Positions 20,181-29,300 of a stretch of 64,000 nt of DNA are shown here, in pieces. The DNA comes from CAVPCZ01 sp963702445 (GTDB lineage Bacteria > Bacteroidota > Ignavibacteria > UBA10030 > UBA6906). The DNA is taken from positions 215,687 to 279,686 of the forward strand of contig CAVPCZ010000025.1 in assembly GCA_963702445.1 (NCBI GenBank). The letters are read 5' to 3'. Numbering within the stretch: position 1 is the first letter of the stretch; each line of letters starts with the position of its first letter. A program made the translations under genes and the position numbers. The notes under the pieces were generated by a model that did not search any database, was not told the DNA's origin, and worked only from the letters and a program-made list of their open reading frames with translations.

Positions 20181-21642
20181 TTACCGCACCAGCCCGCCGA
20201 ATGTATAACTCAGCGAACCGGAAATATTCGGACCGGTGACGGTGATGGTCAGGCTGACCGGTGTCGGGTCGGTGATGCTCCAGGTGCCATCCTTGAGCAC
20301 CATCGTGAACTCCGTCCTGCCGGGCCCCGAGGAGAGCAGATCGGGGAGCACGATCGTTCCGTTCGCGCCGAAGAGCACATCACCTGATTCTGCTGTGTGC
20401 CCTGGGTCGGCGGCGGCGGAATGGTCGCAGTCACCGTAATGTTCGTCCCGGCGGCCAGCGGATGCCCGAGGGCGTCCGAGACGCGGAAGGTGAAGCTCTG
20501 TGTTCCGGCGTTGGCGAATATCGAAGCTGACCGGGCTGACGTTGCTGATCTGTCCCGGACCGCTCCAGAGGATCAGCGTGCTGTCCTCCACCGCCGCGCC
20601 GCCCTGGCCGAGAGTCCGCGCCACAACATAATGATAGCCATCTCCCTGGCCGGGTGCCGCATATGTGCCCAGCGGTTCGGGGTTGCCGCTGTACAGCGTC
20701 ACCGTTCCAAACCCGTCCTTGTTTGTGAAGACCGTGGGTTGCACCACGCCGGCGCTGCTGCGGAAATAGACGGCAGTCCCCGGGGCGACCGGATTGCTGT
20801 ACTTGTCCCCGAGCAGTACCGTGATGTTGCTGGTCTTGCCCAGCCATCCCAGCGCCGGGAAGTTGTGTGCGACAGGCGCTATCGAGAAGTGCGATTGAAC
20901 CGGGAAACCGCCGTTGATCACCAGACGCACCGGACTTGAGGTAAGGGTCCTGCTCCCGACCGTGGCCGTTGCGATGATCTGCACGACCCCGGATTTTGTC
21001 CCGGCGTTGAATGTTGCATACGCCTGGCCGACCTGATTCGTCTTGACATCCGGCGGGAGAGATGTACTCGCCGCCTCCCGGACCGTTCACCGATGAGAAC
21101 AGGAGCTGTACCGCGTGGGCGGCATCGATGGCCAGCCCGAGCGAGTCGCGCACCTCCCACGACAGGACCGACGTTTCTTTTCCTCCGACGCCGTACACGG
21201 AGACTTCCGACGGCGATGCACCCAGGAACGCAATGGTCTGCGCCACCCCCGAGCCACCGCCGGGCGGAACAATCGCGGATTTCGGCGCCATGGAAATGTT
21301 GATCACCGCCACGTTCCCTGAACGGAGCAGAACCACCAGCGAGGTGTCACGATAGCCGGTCTTCCGGAGGGTGAACGTCGCCGCCCCCGTGCTGTCGATC
21401 TGGAACACGACGCGAAAACTCCCTTTGGTATCCGTGACCGTCTCCGTGAGGCCGCTGGTCACGCTCTGGGCCTGGACGGTGACCTCCGTCAGATACCCTC
21501 CCGTTAACGCATCGGTCACGATGCCGTTGACCACCGCTTCTCCCTGTGCGGCCGCGGTTTCGTCCTTGGTGCATCCTGTCAGCGCCAGGGTCAGGGCAGG
21601 CATCACCCCCGCAATGACCAACCATGGTTGTATGCGTCCCAT
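20181..21642 (-). CDS. Lipoprotein with carboxypeptidase-regulatory-like and Ig-like domains (three frameshifts)
   Basis: About 486 residues after frame changes near 21065, 20515 and 20395. ATG 21642 follows GAGAGG at a 7-nt spacing. The lipobox is ALTLALTGC with lipidation at Cys22-23. Residues about 35-110 look like a CarboxypepD_reg domain (VNGIVTDALTGGYLTEVTVQ). The rest is beta-rich with Ig-like repeats such as NITVLLGDKYSNPVAPGTAV, as in bacterial Ig (Big) domains. As the last gene of the pilus locus, 34 bp after the secretin gene, it is likely a surface or periplasmic accessory of that machine. It does not resemble a pilotin. Confidence 0.7.
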
Positions 21643-21676
21643 CGATGTTCCTCTCACACTTGTGACTGTTGCACCG

Positions 21677-22933
21677 CTATTTTCTGCTGTTGTCCCGCAT
21701 GAAATTGTCGGCGCGTTTGACCTGTTTTTCGCGCCACTCGCCGATCTTGTCTTCAAACCTGGTCTTCTGCGTGATCCGTTCCTGCAGCGTCGGCACAAGC
21801 TCGGCTTTCAGCAGAATCACCAGCTCTTTCTTGTTGATCTCCTCCTTCTCATAGCCGAAGAGGTACCGCAGCCCGAAGATGTACCAGGGGAGGTCCTTGA
21901 GGAAGGGAACCCCGGTCCGGACGGTGTTCACCTCGTTATTGTAGAGGCCTCCGATAATGGTCTCTTCACCGTCGAGCAGAAGCAGATTGGTCTGCGCCTG
22001 GGTCTTGTTGATGATGGTGCTCACCGGGCCCGGCGTCACGTTGCTCCGTTCCACATCCACGTTCACATGGATGAAGGGTACGCCCTGTTCCACGATCACC
22101 TGCGGATGGACCTTGATGATGGTACCCGCGCTGTAGAACTTGTCGATCAGGTTCCCCGCGAAGTCCCTCTCCCGGATGGAGAAGTCCTGCCCGACCTGAA
22201 TCCGGCCTTCTTCTCCCGACCGGACGATCAGGGTCGGACCCGAGAGGATTTCCCCGAGATTGAAGTCCGAAAACAGTTTGGCCACAAAGGTCATGTTCGC
22301 GAACGAAACTTTCGGCGTCACATCGACCTTGAAGATGGAGTTGCTGACCTGTTCCGCGCCGTTGAAGTTCGCCCCGACCGTGGCTCCCGATCCGCTCTTC
22401 ATGAAGGTCCAGTCGATCCCGACCTCTTCCAGCCGGGTCAGGTTGACTTCAAGGAAGAACCCCGAGATCTTGATTTCGCGGCTCCTGAACGTCGCAATTT
22501 CTTTCAGGATATCCGTGTTGACGGGCCCCCCGCCGCTCACCGGCCTGCCGTCGACGATCGGACCGCTGGCCTGTTCACCCCCGGAGGGTGCACTGGTGAC
22601 CTGGATATAGGTTTCGTACTCGCTGAACGCCAGGGCGTTCTTCCGGCAGATCACTTCCAGCGCATCGCGCCAGTGGAATCCCTGGATGTCCACATTGATG
22701 GGCATGCTCCGCCGCTCGGTGTCGATGATGATCTTCCCCACCTGCTTCTTGCTGACCTCGCTGATCGCGATGAGGGCCTTGTCCAGCGGGGTGGACGGGG
22801 AAATGGAGACCTGCTCATCCGGAGACTTGAAATCCCGGACTGCTTTCCGTTCGGCCGGGCTCCCCTGGGCCCGGACGGATGGCCCTGCCACCCACAACAG
22901 GGCGAATATCAAGACTACGACGCGTGCTTTCAT
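21677..22933 (-). CDS. Secretin, short PilQ/GspD-like outer-membrane channel
   Basis: Complete, 418 residues with a signal peptide (KARVVVLIFALLWVAGPSVRA). An N-terminal STN-like region (KIIIDTERRSMPINVDIQGF, HWRDALEVICRKN) is followed by the secretin beta-domain with SNSIFKVDVTPKVS, LIVRSGEEGRIQVGQDF, the typical VHPQVI segment and LLLDGEETIIGGLYNNE. The end GVPFLKDLPWYIFGLRYLFG matches the V-P-x-L-x-x-I-P-x-L-G-x-L-F secretin signature. PilQ proteins usually exceed 600 residues; here I see no AMIN domain and a reduced N-domain set. The C-terminal tail (EKIGEWREKQVKRADNFM-like) may bind a partner. It should form the outer-membrane pore of the pilus system. Confidence 0.88.
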   Translation of the reverse strand: MKARVVVLIFALLWVAGPSVRAQGSPAERKAVRDFKSPDEQVSISPSTPLDKALIAISEVSKKQVGKIIIDTERRSMPINVDIQGFHWRDALEVICRKNALAFSEYETYIQVTSAPSGGEQASGPIVDGRPVSGGGPVNTDILKEIATFRSREIKISGFFLEVNLTRLEEVGIDWTFMKSGSGATVGANFNGAEQVSNSIFKVDVTPKVSFANMTFVAKLFSDFNLGEILSGPTLIVRSGEEGRIQVGQDFSIRERDFAGNLIDKFYSAGTIIKVHPQVIVEQGVPFIHVNVDVERSNVTPGPVSTIINKTQAQTNLLLLDGEETIIGGLYNNEVNTVRTGVPFLKDLPWYIFGLRYLFGYEKEEINKKELVILLKAELVPTLQERITQKTRFEDKIGEWREKQVKRADNFMRDNSRK

Positions 22934-22946
22934 GCTCTCCTCGTTG

Positions 22947-23843
22947 CTATTTTGTCTGTCCCTTGGCCTGAGGTCCGAACCGGATACTCAATTCCACTTT
23001 CTCGATGATGCCGCCCTTGTTTAATGTACATTCCATCCGCCCCGCCTCCGGATTGATCCGGGTCACATACCCCAGATAGACCTCATCGCCCTCCTGCACC
23101 GTCCGGATGGCATTCGCCTGATCCAGGACAAACGCCTTGCCCGGAATCACCGCTTTCAGATCGGAGCGCTCGACTTCAAGCAGGTCACGGAGATTGGCCG
23201 GAAGACCCGCGGAGATCACCGGAGTGAAGGGATCCACCGTGAGGGCGTTCGGCGCTATCGAACGTTCACCCAGCGAGCTGGAGAGTTCCGACACCGACGA
23301 GAAGTAGGCATGCACCGTCATGTCAAACGGAACAAGGACCTTCCCCTCCTCCTTGTCCGTCGGCGCCACTTCCAGTCCCCTCAGGGAGATCTGATGGATC
23401 TTGTAGAGCCGGCGATCGTTTTCCAGATACCAGATGAACCGGTAGAGGTTGTCGAACGGGGCCTCGCCTTTCAGCACGTACGTGTTGTACCCGTATGTCC
23501 CGAGCGTCGTGCTGCCCGTATAGACCATGTCCAGCTTCACTTCGCCGCTGAGGTCGATCAGCCGGCTGAAATACGCATAACTCTGGGACGACACGTCCGT
23601 GGGGGGGATATCCTTGTTGCGGCCCTCCCAGCGTTTCTGTGTGTCGGTCAGTGTGGCGCTGAGATCGTTGAACTGGTTGACGAGGTTCGGTGTATTCTGC
23701 AGCTCCTCGTCGATCTTCTTGATCTCGCTCTCGACCTGCTTCACCTTTTTCGGGAGGTTGAACGCACGAATGTACGTTCCGACCGCGAAAATGAGGAACA
23801 GCAGGACTCCGAGTACGATGCTGTTGCGGATTTTGTACGACAC
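22947..23843 (-). CDS. Pilus assembly protein, PilO fused to a PilP-like domain
   Basis: Complete, 298 residues. A single N-terminal membrane helix (SIVLGVLLFLIFAVGTYI) is followed by a coiled coil (KKVKQVESEIKKIDEELQNT) and a ferredoxin-like region (YVLKGEAPFDNLYRFIWYLE), as in PilO. After residue about 215 comes a small beta domain (GKAFVLDQANAIRTVQEGDE, VYLGYVTRINPEAGRMECTL) resembling the homology region of PilP/GspC that docks on the secretin. PilO and PilP are normally separate proteins; here they appear joined, which would tie the inner-membrane alignment complex to the secretin in one chain. It lies between the PilM-PilN gene and the secretin gene. Confidence 0.75.
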   Translation of the reverse strand: MSYKIRNSIVLGVLLFLIFAVGTYIRAFNLPKKVKQVESEIKKIDEELQNTPNLVNQFNDLSATLTDTQKRWEGRNKDIPPTDVSSQSYAYFSRLIDLSGEVKLDMVYTGSTTLGTYGYNTYVLKGEAPFDNLYRFIWYLENDRRLYKIHQISLRGLEVAPTDKEEGKVLVPFDMTVHAYFSSVSELSSSLGERSIAPNALTVDPFTPVISAGLPANLRDLLEVERSDLKAVIPGKAFVLDQANAIRTVQEGDEVYLGYVTRINPEAGRMECTLNKGGIIEKVELSIRFGPQAKGQTK

Positions 23844-23867
23844 GACGTCTCTCCTTTCGGTCTGCTG

Positions 23868-25437
23868 TTACTGCGTGGTCACTGCCGGATTGGGTACCTT
23901 GATCCGGTACTTGTAGACCGTTTGCTTGCGTATCTCCTGCACATTCACCTCTTCCAGCAATGCCTCATCAAAGAGTGTGGAGAGCCGGGGAATACGGGTC
24001 CGGTAGGTGGTGAACCCGTTCATCATCATGTCACCGGCCGGGCTCGCCGTCATATCGGTGAGCCAGATGGAATTGAGGTCTTCCACACCATGACTGACCT
24101 GGGTCAGGACTTTGCTCCAGCGTTCGGCCCCGGGCACGAGGCTGTCGTAGAGCGCCATGGAGGTCTTGTAGCGCGTCAGTTGATCCTCCAGCCCCTGAAT
24201 GGAATTCGCCAGGGTCATGTTTTCGGCGCGCTGGCTCTCCTTCAGCGTGAGCACGTCCCGGAGATCGCGGATCTCCCTCGACTTCTGCGCAATCTGCCAG
24301 GTGAACAGGAGTGTGCTCATGAACAGCATCAGCAGAAGGGCGTACCCGTGCCAGGCAAGCTTGAAGACGCGCTGTCCTTCGCGAACGGAGGCGGGGAGCA
24401 GGTTCACCTGATACAGATCCGTGTTCCGCTGGTCCAGCACTTTCAACGCCGCACCGATGGGAACGGCGTATTCGGAAATCAGGTCCTGCTGTTCGGCGCT
24501 CAGCTTGCTCGCATCCAGACGCGGCGTCCCCAGGTATTCCACTTCCTGATCCGGCAGCTGCTGGCTCAGGAACTCCTGAAACCCGATGCGCTTGCATTCC
24601 CCGGCCAGGATGATCCGGCGGATATGCGGAATCGCCAGGTTGTCCTGTTCGAGCAGCAGGCGGCTGTAGACCGTGTTCTGCAGATTGGGCGAATCGTACC
24701 CCTCGCCGATGATGGGGGCAAACTGGTGGAAGTGCTGGCCCCGCATGAAAATCAGGCGCGTGAACTCCGCACCCACATAGATGACCACGGTCACATCTTC
24801 CGGTTCCGGCGTGTAGTTGGCCCGGATCAGGTTCATCAGCGACACATCGGCGCTGTCGATCGCGGAGATGACCGGCAGCCGGTTGCCGATGAACCCCTTG
24901 ATGTTGTCGAGCGCGTTGATCAGGCTCAGTCCGTCCTCGCGCACGATGCAGAGCAGGTTCCCGTCGTCCGTCCGGATCGATCCCACGGCATCCGGTGCAG
25001 GCTGGAAGGCGCGGGTATTCTTCAATTCCGTAAGAATCCGGTCGGTGAGCCGCTTCCCCTTCAGTCCGAAATCGCTCTCGAGGACATGGTAATAGATCGC
25101 CGGCTCGGCAAGGCTGTAGGTCAGCGTGTACTTGCTGCGCGGATAGTTGGCAATCAGGCCGAGGAGAACGGCATTATTGTCTTCCTTGACCGTCTCCGGC
25201 GCGGCTTCCGGCGGCGGGGCCGAAGGAATGCTGAACGCCGTCCGTGCTGTCCACGAGCGCGCCCATATTCTCCTCCACCAGCTTGCGGTCGTGAATCTTG
25301 GCCACAAGCGTGGCGGACTTCAGTTCTTCGATGACGATATGTCTCTTGTGAACGGCCAGGTGGGCAAGCTTGATATCCAGCCCGTCCACGAACAGACCCA
25401 GTACGGTCTTTCCACGCCCTGTCATCGCCGTCGCCAT
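23868..25437 (-). CDS. Pilus assembly protein, PilM fused to PilN (one frameshift)
   Basis: About 522 residues after one extra base near 25235. The first 330 residues have an actin-like PilM fold: GLFVDGLDIKLAHLAVH, VISAIDSADVSLMNLIRANY, VTVVIYVGAEFTRLIFMRGQ and RIILAGECKRIGFQEFL (phosphate and adenosine loops). After a linker with YQVNLLPASVREGQ, the typical cytosolic PilN N-terminal motif that binds PilM, comes a membrane helix (YALLLMLFMSTLLFTWQIAQ), a coiled coil and a periplasmic PilN domain. In most species PilM and PilN are separate and bind each other. The fusion makes that contact permanent. Confidence 0.78.
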
Positions 25438-25477
25438 GATACGTCCTCGTTCCGTTGTGAATACTTTCGCGCTCCGC

Positions 25478-26707
25478 TCAGTCGCCTGTCGCGGACATGT
25501 TCAGCAGCTGCTGGAAGCGCCGCTTGTTGTTGGCGGCCACCAGCGCGTTTTCCAGTGAAATCCGCTTCGCCATATACAACCGCTTCAGATCCTGCTCCAG
25601 GGTGATCATCCCCAGATCCCCCCCCTCGGCCATCATCTGGTAGATTTCCCCGGTGTTGTTGTTCTTGATCGCCGCCCGCACCGACGGGGTGATCACCAGC
25701 AGCTCTTTCGCAAGAGCGATCTTGCCGTCCAGGCTCGGGACCAGTTTCTGTGACATCACGCAGGTGAGGGTGTCGGCCAGACGGAACCGCACACGATCCT
25801 GTTCAATCGGCGGGACTTCGCCGATGATCCGGTCGATGGTCTCCACCGCCGATGCGGTGTGCAATGTGGAAAAGACCTTGTGACCGCTGTCCGTGATTTC
25901 CAGCGCCGTCATGATGGTGTCCGGATCACGCATCTCGCCGATCACGATGATGTCCGGATCCTGGCGCAGGGCCTGTATGGCGCCCTCACGGAACGACAGC
26001 ACATCCCTGCCCACTTCACGATGCCGGATGATGCACCGGTCGGGGTTGTGGACATACTCCACAGGCGAAGCAATGACCACAATGTGACCGTCCACCGTGT
26101 GGTTGTTCGCATCAATGATACTGTCGAGCGTCGAGCTCTTGCCCGACCCCGTGATGCCCGTGATCAGGTTGAGGCCCTGGGTGGTGTGCCCCAGACTCAG
26201 GACACGCGTGACGTTCGGATGGAGCTCCAGAGCCTTGTACGGGCGGATGACATTGTTGATCGCCCGCATGTTGAGCGCCATATGGTCCAGGTCGAAACAG
26301 ACATTGGCCCGGAACCGGAAGATCTTGTCGCTCTCGAGGATGCTGTAGGAGAAATCCAGATTCCTGTTCTCGTACAGAAACAGCCGCTGCCGTTCGATGA
26401 GAATGCTCTGAATCAGAACATTCAGCTCATCCAGGGAGAATTTCCCCAGTTCCTTGCAGGGCCGCTTTTCGCCGTAGATCCTGTACCAGACGTGACCGGA
26501 TGTGCCGAACCCTCCCACATCGATGTCCGAGGCATTGATGCGCGACATCCGCAGGAGATAGGTATCCATCAGCGTGCGCACGGCGGTCCGCTCCGCCGGC
26601 GATTGACGGGAAATCAGGTCGCCGATGAGCATTTGCCGCTCCATCCCCGGGGAAGTCTCCGGAATCGATGCGGCAATTTCCTGCAGTGTTTTTATCGCTG
26701 TTTCCAT
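25478..26707 (-). CDS. PilT/PilU-like pilus retraction ATPase with altered Asp box
   Basis: Complete, 409 residues from ATG 26707, which has AGGGAG just upstream. Walker A is GITGSGKSST, Walker B is DIIVIGEMRDPDT and the His box FSTLHTASAVETIDRIIG is intact. The Asp box, normally T-x-E-D-P-x-E, reads VVIASPVEYVH: the first Glu and Asp are replaced by Ala-Ser, while the later Glu remains. The GEMRDPDT and VPPIEQDRVRFRLAD segments place it with PilT and PilU, not PilB. It should sit at the base of the pilus and pull it in. The changed Asp box may weaken ATP hydrolysis, as in PilU-type helpers. The N-terminus is longer than in E. coli-type PilT. Confidence 0.85.
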   Translation of the reverse strand: METAIKTLQEIAASIPETSPGMERQMLIGDLISRQSPAERTAVRTLMDTYLLRMSRINASDIDVGGFGTSGHVWYRIYGEKRPCKELGKFSLDELNVLIQSILIERQRLFLYENRNLDFSYSILESDKIFRFRANVCFDLDHMALNMRAINNVIRPYKALELHPNVTRVLSLGHTTQGLNLITGITGSGKSSTLDSIIDANNHTVDGHIVVIASPVEYVHNPDRCIIRHREVGRDVLSFREGAIQALRQDPDIIVIGEMRDPDTIMTALEITDSGHKVFSTLHTASAVETIDRIIGEVPPIEQDRVRFRLADTLTCVMSQKLVPSLDGKIALAKELLVITPSVRAAIKNNNTGEIYQMMAEGGDLGMITLEQDLKRLYMAKRISLENALVAANNKRRFQQLLNMSATGD

Positions 26708-26865
26708 TATCTCCCTGATTTCCGCATGTCTTCCGTACCGTATCTCAATCCCTGTGCCACCCGGGGAAAACCGGCAAATGCCCCGTGCCGGTGGATTCCG
26801 AGCCTCCCCGCGCAACCCGGAATCCCGGGGGAGGCCAATAGTCGCCAGCACGTGAATATTACACA

Positions 26866-28110
26866 TTACTCGTACCAGGCCAGTATTTCATAGGCGTTCG
26901 TCGTCGGGAAATGCGGCGGCGCCGACGTCCGGAAACGCTCGTCAAACTGGATGTTCACCGACAGCCCCTTGGTGATACCGGAATTGGTGGTCGCATGAAT
27001 ATCCTGGACGGTCCACCCGCCGAACGAGTAGAGCGTCCCCAGGGGGCGGGTGTTCAGGTTCTCAACATCGATGGCGCTCAGGTAGCTGAAGAGCGCCGCA
27101 TGGACGGTGAAGTTGCTCGTTCCGCTGGTCGCGGTGTTGTCTTTGATCGTGATGTTGTTGTGGGCCACGATGCCCAGCATATCCGTCGAGGTGCCGGTCC
27201 GGGGATCGGTCTGGTACCGGATGTCGTTGTCGATCACGATCTTCCCCTTGGTTGAGGCTGTGGTGTCGAGGGAACCGACGGTATACCGCCCCTTGACCGT
27301 GCCCTCCACGTGGAGAACCCCGTTGCTGTTATTGAGCACGATCGCTCCGTTCGGAGCGAATGTGGAAAGCAGCGACGTGGTATCCGGATTTGTCCCGCGG
27401 CGCCAGGAGATGGAGTCCCCTTTGAATTTCAGAAAGAGGTCTCCGTTGCCTGTAAACAGCTTTCCGCCCGAGGCAGCCTTGTCCCGCAACCGCTGATAGT
27501 TCTTGTTCAGCGGAATGTTGACGCCGGTTTCGACGCCGGCGTTGAAAATCGGGTGGCCGGCCCACGACGTGCTGTCCACACCGTTTTTGGTGGTGACCTT
27601 TCCCCCGAAGAAGGGATACCCGTGGGTTCTCAGGGTGCCCTGCACATGGACGGGACCGAAAATGGAATCATAGGTGGCCCAGTACACGTTGGCCGCCGAT
27701 GTTCCCGCGTAGACTGCGAATTTGGCAAAATTGCTCGGCCGGAGTATCACCATCACGGTGGTGGTGCTGTCGTGATACGTTGCGGTCGATCTCAACGTGA
27801 GGCGCGGATCGCCCGTATTGGGATCCACGCTGCTCGTCGAATCCACCGTCACCACGAAGCTCCCCCCGCCGAATTCCACCGGCGTGTTATATCCGGTAAA
27901 CCAGGCGTTGCCGTTGATGAGCGGCGGATAGAGGAAGATGTAGTTCGCCGCCATGTTGGCTCCCGTCACCGCAATGTTGCGGCCCACAATCCCTTCGTAG
28001 TAGTTCATGGCATTGTCGTAGGCCGAGACGCTCATATCGGACATCAAGACGCCGCTCATCAACAGCAACGAACTGTACCCGATCACCAGCAGAATCGATG
28101 CTTTGCCCAT
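26866..28110 (-). CDS. Large pilus-associated protein with N-terminal membrane anchor, PilX/DUF4900-like
   Basis: Complete, 414 residues. It begins MGKASILLVIGYSSLLLMSG, a hydrophobic helix right after Met-Gly, like the pilins of this locus. The rest is rich in Ser, Thr, Gly and beta strands (STATYHDSTTTVMVILRPSN, GKVTTKNGVDSTSWAGHPIF), with a repeated pattern of placeholder-like strands. PilX-type or DUF4900 proteins of pilus loci look like this. I infer an exported minor subunit or tip adhesin; no catalytic motif is visible. It lies 13 bp before the preceding pilin-like gene's stop and 158 bp upstream of the PilT-like gene. Confidence 0.6.
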   Translation of the reverse strand: MGKASILLVIGYSSLLLMSGVLMSDMSVSAYDNAMNYYEGIVGRNIAVTGANMAANYIFLYPPLINGNAWFTGYNTPVEFGGGSFVVTVDSTSSVDPNTGDPRLTLRSTATYHDSTTTVMVILRPSNFAKFAVYAGTSAANVYWATYDSIFGPVHVQGTLRTHGYPFFGGKVTTKNGVDSTSWAGHPIFNAGVETGVNIPLNKNYQRLRDKAASGGKLFTGNGDLFLKFKGDSISWRRGTNPDTTSLLSTFAPNGAIVLNNSNGVLHVEGTVKGRYTVGSLDTTASTKGKIVIDNDIRYQTDPRTGTSTDMLGIVAHNNITIKDNTATSGTSNFTVHAALFSYLSAIDVENLNTRPLGTLYSFGGWTVQDIHATTNSGITKGLSVNIQFDERFRTSAPPHFPTTNAYEILAWYE

Positions 28111-28122
28111 GGAGGTCCCCCC

Positions 28123-28769
28123 TCACCGGTTGCGATAATTGCGCGACGACAGCCGCATTTGCTGCCAGAACGCGGAAGAAAATTGCATTATTAATGGGCG
28201 CGGTTTCCACCAGCTCCGACGCCGTGACATTTTCCAGGATCAGCGATATCTGTATGGTCTGTATCTTCTGAAGATTCAACCCGGTGACCGGAGTCGGGAT
28301 GACATTTCCCCTGCGCGTCAAAATAGGCCAGCTGGAACTTCGTCACCCCGAGATTCGCTCCCTTCGCCGCCTGGGCATTGATCACCCTGTACAGAAGGCG
28401 GTCACGGGGGTTCTGTGTGGATGCCAGTTCGCTCGTCGGACCGAGGTAGTAGTAGACGCTGTCGATGTTCCCGTCCGGTCCCGTGCCCGTCATATCCACA
28501 TCACTCAGGAACTTGATGCGCGTGGAATCCGCGAGCAGGATGGCCTTCGTCGGGTCGGGTATTTTGTTCGGCTCGAGACAGAAACCGATCTTCCGGAAGT
28601 CATACTCCAGGAGCTTGGTGATCTCCACCAGGTTTTCCTGGACCAGCAGCTCCCCGCCGTAGGTCTGCATATTCTCGGCGTTTGCCGTGCTGACCCGGAG
28701 AGATGTCAGGAGCAGCCAGCCGAAGAGTATCATGGAGCCGATAAGATCGATGATCACCTGTGATCCCAT
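28123..28769 (-). CDS. Minor pilin-like protein (two frameshifts)
   Basis: About 214 residues after two single extra bases near 28300 and 28200. The N-terminus MGSQVIIDLIGSMILFGWLL is a membrane helix following Met-Gly. The soluble part contains YGGELLVQENLVEITKLLEY and FRKIGFCLEPN, a typical PilW-like spacing. The C-terminus, read in the third frame, ends FWQQMRLSSRNYRNR. It lies between the 167-residue pilin-like gene and the 414-residue gene and is probably a minor subunit that primes or caps the fibre. The first frame change would otherwise truncate it at 28191. Confidence 0.6.
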
Positions 28770-28793
28770 GGCGGGATCCTCCCCCTCGTAATG

Positions 28794-29297
28794 TTATCGA
28801 AAGAACCAGTAGCTGTACACCGATGAAAACTGCAGCGTGTCGCGCATGAACGGACTGGACACCCACACGCGCAGACGCTTGTGATAGGTCCGCGACGCCG
28901 ACGTCGCCACGGCGTTACCGGATATCGAGACGTAGTCGACGGAATCGCGAATGAAAAAATTGGCCGACCGGAAGTTCACGGTGTCGCCGTTCACCCACTT
29001 GGTGAACCCGTTGTAGTCGTCAAAGTCGTTGAACGTGGCTTCCGTTTCCCCGCCTTCCTTCCCGAGGACAGCGGAGAGCCCGGTGACGCTGCTGACATCG
29101 GCGTTCACGGTGTTCTTGTCGAACGCCTTTCCGGACGCCCTCTCCAGCTGCGATATGCCGAGCGATGTCCCCATGATGACATATTCCGTCGTCTCCACCG
29201 ACGATCCGCTGTCCAGCGTGTTGGTGTTCATCATCAGAATCACGCCGCCCAGAAGGCCGAGCGCCAGCACGCCGAGCAATGACTGTCCGAGTCCCAT
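28794..29297 (-). CDS. Minor pilin-like protein of 167 residues
   Basis: Complete. It begins MGLGQSLLGVLALGLLGGVILMM, so a hydrophobic helix follows Met-Gly-x-Gly with no basic leader. The soluble domain has SSVETTEYVIMGTSLGISQL and ends SSPFMRDTLQFSSVYSYWFFR, strand-like sequence. It lies 3 bp after the PilB gene stop and before the next pilin-like gene. The shared start pattern suggests that it is handled by the same peptidase and assembled by the same machine as the two main pilins. Function inferred from position only. Confidence 0.62.
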   Translation of the reverse strand: MGLGQSLLGVLALGLLGGVILMMNTNTLDSGSSVETTEYVIMGTSLGISQLERASGKAFDKNTVNADVSSVTGLSAVLGKEGGETEATFNDFDDYNGFTKWVNGDTVNFRSANFFIRDSVDYVSISGNAVATSASRTYHKRLRVWVSSPFMRDTLQFSSVYSYWFFR

Positions 29298-29300
29298 GAG

